Shown one piece after another: positions 35,304 to 44,612 of a DNA stretch of 64,000 nucleotides. The DNA is taken from positions 6,017,501-6,081,500 of the forward strand of contig NZ_CP030041.1 of NCBI RefSeq assembly GCF_003260975.1, given 5' to 3'. The notes under the pieces were generated by a model that worked only from the letters and a program-made list of their open reading frames with translations, ran no database searches and was not told where the DNA came from. The translations under genes and the position numbers were made by a program. The stretch is from Echinicola strongylocentroti. Lineage in GTDB: Bacteria; Bacteroidota; Bacteroidia; Cytophagales; Cyclobacteriaceae. Positions within the stretch are counted from its first letter, which is position 1. Each line of letters begins with the position of its first letter.

Positions 35304-36275
35304 TCAGCAATTATGGCCATACAGGTGTACTTTTTTACCCTCTATTTTATATTCTATGGCCAGGGTGGTGGCCAGTAGTTCCATCAATGCGGACAGGGAC
35401 TGTTTTTTGACCCTTCCCGACAATTGGCAGTTCTTGAGCTGTTCGTCATGGAAGATGAACCTGACACCGAACCTCCTTTCCAATGTCCCGGCAAGCGTCC
35501 CCATGGTCATCTGATCCAAAAAGTACTCCTCGTTTCTCCAGGAACTGTACCTTTCGGCATTTACGGATGCTTTGGCCATGGGGGAGTCGCTGTCTTCTAG
35601 GATCGCCTGTTCGTTTGGATAAAGGATCATTTCCTTCTTGGTTTGGGAGGAGGAAGCAGCAGTGGTTTGTTGTACCAGTACCTTGCCCGTGGAAACCGTT
35701 ATGGCGGTAGGGTCCCTGTGATAAGCAGCAATATTAAATGAAGTGCCCAGCACAGTGGTCGTCATCATTGGGGTACTGACCACAAAAGGACGTGAAGCAT
35801 CGGGCTGGACCTCGAAAAAGGCTTCCCCGAGCAAGGTAACCTGCCGTGATCCGGAAGGGAAATGTTTGGGGTAGCTTACCGTACTTCCTGCATTAAGCCA
35901 AATGATGGAGCCGTCTTCCAACTGGATCGTGGAAGTCTGTCCAAATGAGGTGGTTTTCTCGACCATCTCCAAGGCAGGGCTTTTGTGTAGGGAAGCATAC
36001 AAAATATAGGAAACGGCCAAAGCCAGCAACAGTGACGCGGCGATATTGACCAATGGTAAACGACGGGTGGTTTTGCTGGAGATAGGCCGAGGTTTTATGC
36101 GGTTTTTGACCTCCTCTTTTTTGCCCATAAGATGCGTGTCCCACTGGGTGGTCCGTTGGGATTCCATTTCATAGAATTCCTCTACCAGTTTTTTCCGGTT
36201 TTCAGGTAACGTTCCCTTCAGGTAATTTTCTAATAATTGCTGTTCTTTGCTCTTCATGGTGCTTGCCCTGTTCAC
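35304..36275 (-). CDS. FecR family anti-sigma factor
   Basis: A 323-residue inner-membrane protein. The cytoplasmic N-terminus (LLENYLKGTLPENRKKLVEEFYEM) should bind the sigma factor; one membrane helix lies at about 71-90 (VNIAASLLLALAVSYILY). The periplasmic FecR domain has TIQLEDGSIIWLNAGSTVSYP, VTLLGEAFFEVQPD and VLGTSFNIAAY, and a C-terminal segment (MTMGTLAGTLERRFGVRF) typical of the STN-like end of Bacteroidota FecR. It passes the receptor signal to the ECF factor encoded 79 bases upstream. Confidence 0.93.
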   Translation of the reverse strand: MNRASTMKSKEQQLLENYLKGTLPENRKKLVEEFYEMESQRTTQWDTHLMGKKEEVKNRIKPRPISSKTTRRLPLVNIAASLLLALAVSYILYASLHKSPALEMVEKTTSFGQTSTIQLEDGSIIWLNAGSTVSYPKHFPSGSRQVTLLGEAFFEVQPDASRPFVVSTPMMTTTVLGTSFNIAAYHRDPTAITVSTGKVLVQQTTAASSSQTKKEMILYPNEQAILEDSDSPMAKASVNAERYSSWRNEEYFLDQMTMGTLAGTLERRFGVRFIFHDEQLKNCQLSGRVKKQSLSALMELLATTLAIEYKIEGKKVHLYGHNC

Positions 36276-36354
36276 CTATATAGACCGGCTTGGCAGGCAA
36301 TGCACTCATGGGAAAAAGCGGATTTAACCATTGTTTAACCTAGGTAACCTTTCC

Positions 36355-36924
36355 TTAATACCAGCCATTGGAAATATGCCAGCACAATAGATAGGGAAGG
36401 ACTTCACGGAGGTGTTTGATGGCGCGGTACAATTGGTTCTCCACGGTCCGGTTGCTGAGCATGAGTTTTTTGGCGATTTCGCTGTTGGACATGTTGTTGA
36501 ACCTACTGAGGATAAAAATTTCCCTGCACCTTTCGGGAAGGTGCTCCAAGGAGTCCAACACCTGGCTTTCCAGCTCCTTTGCATCCATCTCGTCTTCTGC
36601 ATGGTAGAGTAGTTCCAATGTCGAAATGGTATTGAGATGGCGTGTCTCCAGCTTTTGTTTGGCAAGAATCTTAAAGGCACCGTTGCGGGCGCTTGTCTGG
36701 AGGTAGCTGTTGAAATGGTTGATCTGGATGGTATCCCTGTTTTGCCATATTTTCAAAAAAACATCCTGGACAATATCCTCGCTGGTGGCAGGGTCACGAA
36801 GCAGGCTGAAAGACTTTAGGTACAGCGTTTCCCAATGCCTGTTGAACAGCTCGTCAAAAGCAAAGGTGTTTCCCTCTTTTATAAGGACTAGCAGTTCCTG
36901 GTCTGAATAATGGTCAAAGGGCAT
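36355..36924 (-). CDS. ECF sigma-70 factor (RpoE-like)
   Basis: A 189-residue sigma factor with region 2 (AFDELFNRHWETLYLKSFSLLRDP, then SEDIVQDVFLKIWQN) and region 4 (LEHLPERCREIFILSRFNNMSNSEIAKKLMLSNRTVENQLYRAIKHLRE). It belongs to the Bacteroidota ECF group that works with FecR. It is the first gene of the sigma-FecR-receptor-phosphatase operon and probably drives that operon when the receptor is occupied. Confidence 0.93.
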   Translation of the reverse strand: MPFDHYSDQELLVLIKEGNTFAFDELFNRHWETLYLKSFSLLRDPATSEDIVQDVFLKIWQNRDTIQINHFNSYLQTSARNGAFKILAKQKLETRHLNTISTLELLYHAEDEMDAKELESQVLDSLEHLPERCREIFILSRFNNMSNSEIAKKLMLSNRTVENQLYRAIKHLREVLPYLLCWHISNGWY

Positions 36925-37335
36925 GGGTGGGTGCTTTATTCCACCAAATAAAGCATATAGTTTTCACACAAATTGCTTTTGACCAGTTAAGGTTTTATTA
37001 AAGATTTATTTTTTTGGTGTAAGGGGGGAATCATAAAACATTAAAATTATCTGCTTTTTTTAAAGGTCATATAAGAATAAATATTCGAAATAGAATAGTT
37101 TATTGTTATGTAATATCAGCATGTTATGTAATTAAATGTCTCTATACTGATATTATTTTTGCTTATATATTGCTTTTGTTTACAGTTAAATATAAAATAT
37201 GTTTCGTTAACTTATTATTAAATTTTCAATTTATATATTACCGATAACGATTACTACAATAAAGTTTGCGGATTTTAAGAGTATTCAACCAGTTGCCCGA
37301 TCTTAAAATCAATCTAACCATAAATTTTAATTGGC
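36925..37335. other. AT-rich divergent intergenic region between two ECF operons
   Basis: No gene. Both sigma genes are transcribed away from it, so it holds two promoters. The stretch 37010-37320 is strongly AT-rich. A Bacteroidota -7-like TATTTTTG occurs near 37153, but with no convincing -33 TTG, so no promoter is called. Confidence 0.5.
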
Positions 37336-37989
37336 ATGTCTACTCAGAAATTGTCGGAACATGACTGTGTTAAATGGTCGGAATCTTCACGTGAAGATGA
37401 TAGTAATAAGTACGGTCATATGACCGATGCGGAACTCTGGGAAATCTTTAGGAGTGGGGATGAAAGTGCCTTTGTACATATATACAATATGTATTTTGAG
37501 GAGCTATGTCATTATGGGGTACAATATGTCCAGCTCCCAATTGTAGAGGATTGTGTCCAAGACTTATTTGTAGACCTAAGAAGGAAAAGAGGGAAACTTC
37601 CCGCCATTAAAAAGACAATAAGGCTATTTCTATTTCAGGCGTTGAAGCATAGGATATTTAATGTATTGAAAAAGAATTCGCCGGAATATCGTTCTGAGAT
37701 GACAGGTTGCAAATTTGGTGTAACTGTCTCCCACGAGTCACTTTTGATCATGAACCAGCAGCAAAAAGAAACCCTCCAAAAATTGGAAAAAGCTCTTTCC
37801 AGTCTCAGTGAAAAGCACCGAGAAGTAATCTACCATTATTTTTATAAAGGAATTGGGTACGAAGAGCTAAAAGAAATTATGGGATATGACCATGTTAAAT
37901 CAGCCAGAAATATGGTTTATAAAATCGTCACTGTACTGAAAAGGGTGATTACTCTAACCAGTACGGCAATGATTATATTTTTATCATAA
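37336..37989 (+). CDS. ECF sigma-70 factor of a SusCD locus
   Basis: A 217-residue sigma factor. Region 2 is FRSGDESAFVHIYNMYFEELCHYG with VEDCVQDLFVDLRRKRG; region 4 is LSSLSEKHREVIYHYFYKGIGYEELKEIMGYDHVKSARNMVYKIV. The DLRRKR variant is shared with the sigma factor at 47235, so the two are paralogues. The ~30-residue N-terminal extension and a hydrophobic C-terminal end (LTSTAMIIFLS) are unusual for so short a factor. FecR and a SusC with an STN domain follow, giving a full signalling relay. Confidence 0.9.
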   Translation: MSTQKLSEHDCVKWSESSREDDSNKYGHMTDAELWEIFRSGDESAFVHIYNMYFEELCHYGVQYVQLPIVEDCVQDLFVDLRRKRGKLPAIKKTIRLFLFQALKHRIFNVLKKNSPEYRSEMTGCKFGVTVSHESLLIMNQQQKETLQKLEKALSSLSEKHREVIYHYFYKGIGYEELKEIMGYDHVKSARNMVYKIVTVLKRVITLTSTAMIIFLS

Positions 37990-38072
37990 GGAAAAATAAA
38001 TTTATTTTTTTCATATCAATGTGATGTCATTCTTAAGTTCTACTTGTCTATAGGTTAAAAGGACAAGTAACG

Positions 38073-39128
38073 GTGAAGAAAAGTAAATACGACATCAGCT
38101 ATTTTTTATCGAATCAATATTTTGTTGATTGGGTAAGGCACCCACGACAAGAAAGTGAAGAGTTTTGGGACAATTGGCTTAGAAATCACCCTGAAAGCCA
38201 ATCCTCATTTCAACTGGCAAAAGGCATTTTGGAGAAGATGGAATTTGGCGGTGATCCAGATATTGGTAAAAGAAAAGAAGATATTTTGGGTCAAGTCTTA
38301 AAGGATCAGCCCAGTGCCTATTTCAATGAGGGGCAAGGTAAGCAGTGGGGGTTTTCAAGAGTTTTGCCATGGGGCTTTCGATTGATAGCTGCAAGTGTCC
38401 TAGTAATACTAGCGGCAACTTTTATCCTATCCTCCTTTCCAGTCACGAGCTTATACCAAGAATCCACTCCCATTGCTTTCGTAGTAAAGAAAAATCCCAA
38501 AGGACAAAAATCGGCATTTTACCTTCCTGATAAAACCCAGGTGGTGCTTAATGCTGGCAGTAAGATCAGCTACCCTGAGTCATTTGGAAAGAAAAATAGG
38601 GAAGTGTTTTTGGAAGGGGAAGCTTATTTTGATGTTACCCATGATCAAGATAAGAAATTCTTAGTGCATGCCGGTGAAGTGGTAACCCAAGTACATGGTA
38701 CTTCTTTTATCGTATCAGCTTATAACAACGAGCAGGTAAATATTGCATTGGAAAGAGGATTGGTGTCCGTCTATCCATTGGACACGAAAGAGCCTGTTAT
38801 TCCGCAATACATAAAGCCCGGGGAGATGATTGCTGTTCGTCAGGAATTTGAGCATTCGGTCAAGAGTACATATGATTACGAGCAACAGTTCGGCTGGAAA
38901 GAAGGCAAGCTAGTTTTCAGAGGAACAAATATGCCCACCTTGGTAAAAACCCTAGAGCGCTGGTATGGAGTTGAAATTACAGTTGTCGGCAAGCCATCAG
39001 AAGACTGGAAAGTCAGCGGTGTTTTCCATAACGAAAGCTTAAAAAATGTGCTGGAAGGCGTGAAATACGCACGAAACATCTCCTATCAAATCCATGGACA
39101 TAACGTCATCATCAATATACAACCATAA
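38073..39128 (+). CDS. FecR family anti-sigma factor
   Basis: A 351-residue membrane protein starting at GTG. The N-terminal part (YFVDWVRHPRQESEEFWDNWLRNHPE) is the anti-sigma region; a membrane helix follows at about 107-126 (LIAASVLVILAATFILSSF). The periplasmic FecR domain shows SAFYLPDKTQVVLNAGSKISYP, VFLEGEAYFDVTHD and VHGTSFIVSAY, and a DUF4974-like end (MPTLVKTLERWYGVEI). Probably inhibits the sigma factor encoded just upstream until the following SusC binds its ligand. Confidence 0.92.
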   Translation: MKKSKYDISYFLSNQYFVDWVRHPRQESEEFWDNWLRNHPESQSSFQLAKGILEKMEFGGDPDIGKRKEDILGQVLKDQPSAYFNEGQGKQWGFSRVLPWGFRLIAASVLVILAATFILSSFPVTSLYQESTPIAFVVKKNPKGQKSAFYLPDKTQVVLNAGSKISYPESFGKKNREVFLEGEAYFDVTHDQDKKFLVHAGEVVTQVHGTSFIVSAYNNEQVNIALERGLVSVYPLDTKEPVIPQYIKPGEMIAVRQEFEHSVKSTYDYEQQFGWKEGKLVFRGTNMPTLVKTLERWYGVEITVVGKPSEDWKVSGVFHNESLKNVLEGVKYARNISYQIHGHNVIINIQP

Positions 39129-39167
39129 AACAGTAAGTTAATTTTCACCTTTAATCCTACTAATACT

Positions 39168-42100
39168 ATGAGAAAAAATGTACCTAAGGCCTATGGCGAT
39201 TTTTGGAGGAATCTGGCAGGTCTCTTTCTGCTACTTACCTTCGCCTGTTGTCATGTGGCGAAAGCAGCAGAAAACCTACAGGGAGATCTTGACATGGATA
39301 ATGTTTTTATTTCCTTACATGAACAAAATAGCACTTTACGAAAGGTGTTTTCTTCCATTGAATCAAAAACTTCATTTAGTTTTTTTTACGATGAGGATAT
39401 CATACAAGTAGACAGGAAATTATCCTTGGATAAAGAAAACATTTCATTAACCGATATCCTTAAGGATATTTCAGGTGTGGCCAATTTAAAATTTAGGCAA
39501 ATCAACCATGTCATTAATGTAAACAAACTTAATTCAACCAAGGATACTTCTGTGATCAGTGTGGTCAAGACCGTTACAGGACAGGTTACTTCTGAGAATG
39601 AACCCATGGGAATTCCGGGCGTAACCATTCGTGTCAAAGGAGGAAATACCGGGACGGTGACAGATATTGATGGAAAATTCAGTATTGAGGTAGCCGATGG
39701 AAGTGTGGTGCTAGTCTTTAGTTCCATTGGGTATAAAACTCTAGAACTCCCTGTAGGAAGTCAGACGGTTTTCAACGTACAGCTGGAAGAAGATACCAAA
39801 GCATTGGATGAAGTAGTTGTCGTGGGGTATGGTACCCAGAAAAAAGTGAACCTTACAGGTGCCGTAAGCCAAGTGTCTTCAGAAATGCTGGAAAACCGTC
39901 CGGTAGCAAATGTAGGCCAAGCGCTACAGGGAACCATTGCTAACCTCAATGTTGGTATTTCTAACGGTTCTCCCAATACTAGTCCCTCTTTTAATATTCG
40001 TGGTGGGACTTCTTTTTCAGGAGGTTCTTTTCAAACAGGTAGCCCGCTAATCTTGGTAGATGGTGTGGAGATGGATATCAACCAGCTCAATCCGGAGGAT
40101 ATAGAAAGTGTATCAGTATTGAAAGATGCAGCTTCTGCGGCCATTTATGGGTCGCGTGCGGCTTATGGAGTGGTCTTGGTAACCACAAAAAAAGGAGCTA
40201 AAGGTGAAAGGACTAAAATAAGTTATTCCAATAGTTTTCAGTGGAACAAGCCTTCTTCCGTGCCGGATTTATTGGATGCATATACCATTCAAGAAGCGGC
40301 GATCAAAGCCGAAGAACTACAGAATAGGACACCCTCTTCGGATATGCAATTGAAGTTGGAAAACATCCAGCGGTACATGGATAATCCCGAATCAGAGCTT
40401 CCTTACTTTATGGATGCAGGTGACAATATTATTTGGGTAGGGAACACGCAGCCCTACGAAGCGGCATTAAGAAATTACAGCCCCATGCAAAAGCATAACC
40501 TGAACCTGTCAGGTGGAAGTGATAAAAGTTCCTATTATGCCTCTTTGGGCTATCAAGGCCAAGATGGTCTATATAAGATCAATACTGACATGTTCAAGCG
40601 ATACAACATGATGCTGAATGTCAATAACGAGGTTACAGATTGGTTCAGTGTAGAATTCCGCACTTCTTATAGTCAGTCCAATTACTCCGAACCTGTAAGT
40701 CCCTCAGGAAAAGGAGGATGGTGGACAGCCATGTCACAGGAGCCAAGTCGGAACATTAATATGCCGATCATGACACCGATGACATCTCCGGTGGGGGAAA
40801 TGTATACTGATAATATTTTGTCTTTCATGGATTATGGATCTAGAAATGACGAGACAAAGGAGAATATCCTTTTGGCCATTGCTCCCACAATTCACGTAAT
40901 GAAAGGCTGGGACGTAAAAGCGAATATTTCTTATAAATCGTATGATTTTAGGAGAAAACAGGTTATTCCTGAACTGGAACGAATCGAGAACAGATGGGAT
41001 GCGCCCACTACAGTGCACACTAATCCAAGTTCGGTGCAAAGATGGAACCAACACTCAGATCAGTTTACCATCAACGTTTTTACTGACTACTCCCTGACAG
41101 TTGATGACCATGAGTTTTATGTACTCGGTGGGTTTAACCAAGAATCCTACAAGTACACTTATTTGGGGGGAAGGGGAGAACAAATATTGACACCCTATGT
41201 ACCTGTGATTAGTCAAACTTTGGGAAATGAATATGCTTATGACAATGAATCCGAATGGGCGCTTCGGGGGGCTTTTTACCGATTTACCTATAATTATGAT
41301 AATCGTTATCTGATAGAGTCCAATGGACGCTATGATGGTACCTCCAGGTTTCCTTCTGATCGGAGGTTTAAATTCTTCCCTTCCCTTTCGGGCGCTTGGA
41401 GAATCAGTGAAGAAAGTTGGGCAGAAGGATTACGGCCAGTAGTGAATGAACTGAAATTAAGGGCTTCTTATGGTAGCCTTGGCAATCAAAATGTAAGTAA
41501 CTACATCTATATCCCTTCCTATGGGACCACCGCACAAATCAGTTATCTTTTTGATGGTGTCAGACCCGTAGGGATTACTCCTCCAGGATTGGTAAATGCA
41601 GATTTGACCTGGGAAACGGCTACCACGATTGATGTAGGGTTTGATGTGGCGATTTTTGATAAGCTTGACTTGAGCTTTGATTGGTATGAGCGAACGACCA
41701 AGGATATTTTGGTAGCTGGTGATAAGTATCCGGCTGTTTTGGGAACCTCTTCTCCGACCAAGAACTCAGGAGAAATGACGACGACTGGTTGGGAAGTGAC
41801 AGCCAAATGGCGAGACGTATTGGACAACGGCGTTCGGTATGACCTGTCTCTAAACCTGTCTGATTACCAATCTGAGATCACTGAATTTAATGGCAACCCC
41901 AATAAATTGCTTAGCTCCCTGTATACTGGACAAGTGATGGGGGAAATTTGGGGCTATGAAACGGCAGGTCTCTTCCAGAACCAAGAGCAAATCGATAACG
42001 CTCCAAGTCAAGAGCTGATCAATTCAGGGCTATGGTTTCCCGGAGATGTGCAGTATCACGACTTGGATGGTGATGGAGAAGTTGGTCCAGGAGAAAGTAC

Positions 42101-42605
42101 TGCTGAAAATTCCGGGGATCGGAAAATTATCGGCAATAGCACACCTAGGTACCAGTTTGGTCTGAACATGAACGTGTTTTGGAAAGGCTTCGATCTTAAT
42201 ATTTTCTTTCAGGGGGTAGGCAAAAGAGATGTTTGGATTGGTAGTAATCTATTTTGGGGAGGCATAGCTGGTGGCACGGGTACCTATGAAGTGTATGAAA
42301 ATTCGTGGACGCCTGAAAGGACCGATGCCTACTTTCCAGGATACCGTTCCAGTGGAGCCAACCGTCAAACACAAACAAGGTACTTGCAGAATGCCGCTTA
42401 TTTAAGGTTAAAAAATATTTCGCTGGGCTATACTCTTCCGAAGACTCTTACCGAACGTATCCGTTTAGACAGGGTCCGTGTGTACACCTCAGCCTACAAT
42501 ATATGGGAAGCTACGAGTGTGCCGGATACTTTTGATCCAGAAGTGCTGAGCGGAAGTTATCCCATGTTGAGGTCTCTAGCTGCTGGTATGCAAATCACAT
42601 TCTAA
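39168..42605 (+). CDS. SusC/RagA TonB-linked outer membrane protein with STN domain
   Basis: A 1145-residue protein. Signal sequence, then an STN domain at about 45-118 (ISLHEQNSTLRKVFSSIESK), a carboxypeptidase-regulatory-like domain (GVTIRVKGGNTGTVTDIDG), the SusC signature DEVVVVGYGTQKKVNLTGAV, plug (LVDGVEMDINQLNPEDIESV, then GSRAAYGVVLVTTKKGA) and barrel. The STN domain fits regulation by the FecR gene 39 bases upstream. It should import an oligosaccharide with the SusD that follows; the fucosidase downstream points to a fucose-containing glycan. Confidence 0.95.
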   Translation: MRKNVPKAYGDFWRNLAGLFLLLTFACCHVAKAAENLQGDLDMDNVFISLHEQNSTLRKVFSSIESKTSFSFFYDEDIIQVDRKLSLDKENISLTDILKDISGVANLKFRQINHVINVNKLNSTKDTSVISVVKTVTGQVTSENEPMGIPGVTIRVKGGNTGTVTDIDGKFSIEVADGSVVLVFSSIGYKTLELPVGSQTVFNVQLEEDTKALDEVVVVGYGTQKKVNLTGAVSQVSSEMLENRPVANVGQALQGTIANLNVGISNGSPNTSPSFNIRGGTSFSGGSFQTGSPLILVDGVEMDINQLNPEDIESVSVLKDAASAAIYGSRAAYGVVLVTTKKGAKGERTKISYSNSFQWNKPSSVPDLLDAYTIQEAAIKAEELQNRTPSSDMQLKLENIQRYMDNPESELPYFMDAGDNIIWVGNTQPYEAALRNYSPMQKHNLNLSGGSDKSSYYASLGYQGQDGLYKINTDMFKRYNMMLNVNNEVTDWFSVEFRTSYSQSNYSEPVSPSGKGGWWTAMSQEPSRNINMPIMTPMTSPVGEMYTDNILSFMDYGSRNDETKENILLAIAPTIHVMKGWDVKANISYKSYDFRRKQVIPELERIENRWDAPTTVHTNPSSVQRWNQHSDQFTINVFTDYSLTVDDHEFYVLGGFNQESYKYTYLGGRGEQILTPYVPVISQTLGNEYAYDNESEWALRGAFYRFTYNYDNRYLIESNGRYDGTSRFPSDRRFKFFPSLSGAWRISEESWAEGLRPVVNELKLRASYGSLGNQNVSNYIYIPSYGTTAQISYLFDGVRPVGITPPGLVNADLTWETATTIDVGFDVAIFDKLDLSFDWYERTTKDILVAGDKYPAVLGTSSPTKNSGEMTTTGWEVTAKWRDVLDNGVRYDLSLNLSDYQSEITEFNGNPNKLLSSLYTGQVMGEIWGYETAGLFQNQEQIDNAPSQELINSGLWFPGDVQYHDLDGDGEVGPGESTAENSGDRKIIGNSTPRYQFGLNMNVFWKGFDLNIFFQGVGKRDVWIGSNLFWGGIAGGTGTYEVYENSWTPERTDAYFPGYRSSGANRQTQTRYLQNAAYLRLKNISLGYTLPKTLTERIRLDRVRVYTSAYNIWEATSVPDTFDPEVLSGSYPMLRSLAAGMQITF

Positions 42606-42625
42606 TTCCTAAAACTGACACAATC

Positions 42626-44407
42626 ATGAAAAAAATATATATCACACTAACTTGTCTTGTGGGACTTCTTACCAGTTGCAATGACGAATTTATGGATCGT
42701 TACCCACTAGATGAGATTACCGATGAGAATTTCTGGAAAACTGAACAAGACCTGGAACTGTACTGTAACAGTTTTTATACGGAGTATATTACTGGCTTTG
42801 GCACCGGGTGGGGGACGAGCACGGTCGCTCCATATGGGTACAATGAGGCCATTGCCTATGGGGATGTCATTACTGATAATGCAGCTCCCGAAGCGTATTC
42901 CAAAGTGGCTGCTGACCAATACAATACCTATGTTGGTGGTGGTAGTGGTAGTAGTGGATGGAGCTGGGAAAATATCCGTGATCTCAATTATTTCTTAGGT
43001 AATTACCAACGAGGGGATGTGGCAGAGGAAGTTAGAAATATTTATCTAGGAGAGGTGTTGTTTTTCAAAGCATGGGATTATTTCAAGAAAGTAAAAACTT
43101 TCGGGGATGTGCCATGGATCACTCATGCATTGGAAACAAACTCTCCCGAGCTTTACGCTCCCCGAGATTCCAGGGAAGTGGTGATGGATTCGGTAATGCG
43201 CATATTAAACCAGTCCATTGAACTCCTTCCTACAAAGGGCGAAGAAAAAGCCGACAGGTTAAATAAGGATATTGCCTTGCACCTTAAGTCCAGAATAGGT
43301 CTCTATGAGGGGACATATCGAAAATACCATCCAGAACTTGGGCTGGACGGGACAGCGTTTTTAACCGCATCGGTTGAAGCAGCAGAACAGTTGATGACTG
43401 GTGGGTATAGCCTATACAGTACAGGAAATCCTTCTACAGATTATAATGATCTCTTCGCTACTTATAGTTATGATGGTAATCCAGAGGTGATTTTATGGAG
43501 GGAGTATTCGGCAGATCTTACGTATGGAGTGGCATTTAGTAGATACTACGCCCAAAACCTGCGCCATCGTCACGGTGCCACCCGTAACCTTGTCGATGAA
43601 TACCTTTGTGAAGATGGCCTGCCCCTTTCCCAAAGTCCACTATTTATGGGTAAAGATTCCATCCAATCAGAAATGATGAACAGAGACCCAAGACTTCCTC
43701 AGACAGTGGCAAATTTCGGAACCTATAACTTGCAAGATGGTGTACAGGGGGCAAATAATGCCCCATTTCCCAATATTCCTGGATTGACGGGTAATAAGTG
43801 TCCAACAGGATATCGAGTGGCAAAGTGGTTTTTGAATGATCCCGCAGATTGGGACCGTGTGACCAATGGAATGCAAGCTGCTCTGGTGTTTCGATATGCA
43901 GAGGTGTTGTTAAATTATGCTGAGGCCAAGTATGAACTAGGGGGAATGGACCAAGCTGTGCTGGACAATTCTGTTAACATTATTCGGGCAAGGGTGGATA
44001 TGCCGCCTTTGATGTTGGGCAGCATTCCTTCAGATCCAATGCTGGATGGTAATTATGCTACTTACTGTGATTATGTCCCCGAAGCAGTGCTGAGGGAGAT
44101 TCGGCGGGAAAGGCGTGTTGAGCTGGCCTTTGAGAGTTTTAGGTGGGATGATCTTATGAGATGGAAAGCGGGTAAATTCCTGGAAATCCCCGTTGAGGGA
44201 ATCAAGTTTGTCCAAGAACAGTTTCCTAATGTCATCGTGGACAAAGACGTGTTTTTAAGTGAAGAAGGCTACCTCTTGCCTTATTATCAAACTCTTCCTG
44301 ACGGTAGGGCCTTTGATGAAGAGAAACAGTATCTATTTCCCATCCCGATTGAAGATTTGGTGCTTAACTCCAATTTGGAGCAAAACCCCGGGTGGGAATC
44401 CAACTAG
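42626..44407 (+). CDS. SusD/RagB family outer membrane lipoprotein
   Basis: A 593-residue lipoprotein (LLTSC, Cys18) with NDEFMDRYPLDEITDENFW, helices of the TPR-like core, FRYAEVLLNYAEAKYEL around 430, REIRRERRVELAFESFRWDDLMRWK and the closing YLFPIPIEDLVLN..LEQNPGW. It starts 20 bases after SusC and should form the lid of that transporter. A Gly/Ser run (GGGSGSSGW near residue 109) marks a flexible surface loop. Ligand unknown. Confidence 0.94.
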   Translation: MKKIYITLTCLVGLLTSCNDEFMDRYPLDEITDENFWKTEQDLELYCNSFYTEYITGFGTGWGTSTVAPYGYNEAIAYGDVITDNAAPEAYSKVAADQYNTYVGGGSGSSGWSWENIRDLNYFLGNYQRGDVAEEVRNIYLGEVLFFKAWDYFKKVKTFGDVPWITHALETNSPELYAPRDSREVVMDSVMRILNQSIELLPTKGEEKADRLNKDIALHLKSRIGLYEGTYRKYHPELGLDGTAFLTASVEAAEQLMTGGYSLYSTGNPSTDYNDLFATYSYDGNPEVILWREYSADLTYGVAFSRYYAQNLRHRHGATRNLVDEYLCEDGLPLSQSPLFMGKDSIQSEMMNRDPRLPQTVANFGTYNLQDGVQGANNAPFPNIPGLTGNKCPTGYRVAKWFLNDPADWDRVTNGMQAALVFRYAEVLLNYAEAKYELGGMDQAVLDNSVNIIRARVDMPPLMLGSIPSDPMLDGNYATYCDYVPEAVLREIRRERRVELAFESFRWDDLMRWKAGKFLEIPVEGIKFVQEQFPNVIVDKDVFLSEEGYLLPYYQTLPDGRAFDEEKQYLFPIPIEDLVLNSNLEQNPGWESN

Positions 44408-44460
44408 TGCTTTAGCTGGTATTGAGTTAAAAAGTTTTGTGCTGGTAATTGTAGATTAAG

Positions 44461-44483
44461 AAGAGGTCAAGTGGCCTCTTTCT
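44461..44483 (+). terminator. Possible terminator after SusD
   Basis: AAGAGG pairs with CCTCTT around an 8-nt loop, followed by TCTT. The stem is short; it may only partly stop transcription before the fucosidase gene. Confidence 0.45.
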
Positions 44484-44612
44484 TATCTACTGTTAGGTTT
44501 CAGCTGTTTTACCTAATACCGATAGCATGAATGACAAAAAAGAAAAGTTTTCGAAATAGAACCACAATCTAAGATGATTTGGGGTTTGATAGTGATAATT
44601 AAAATAAACAAA

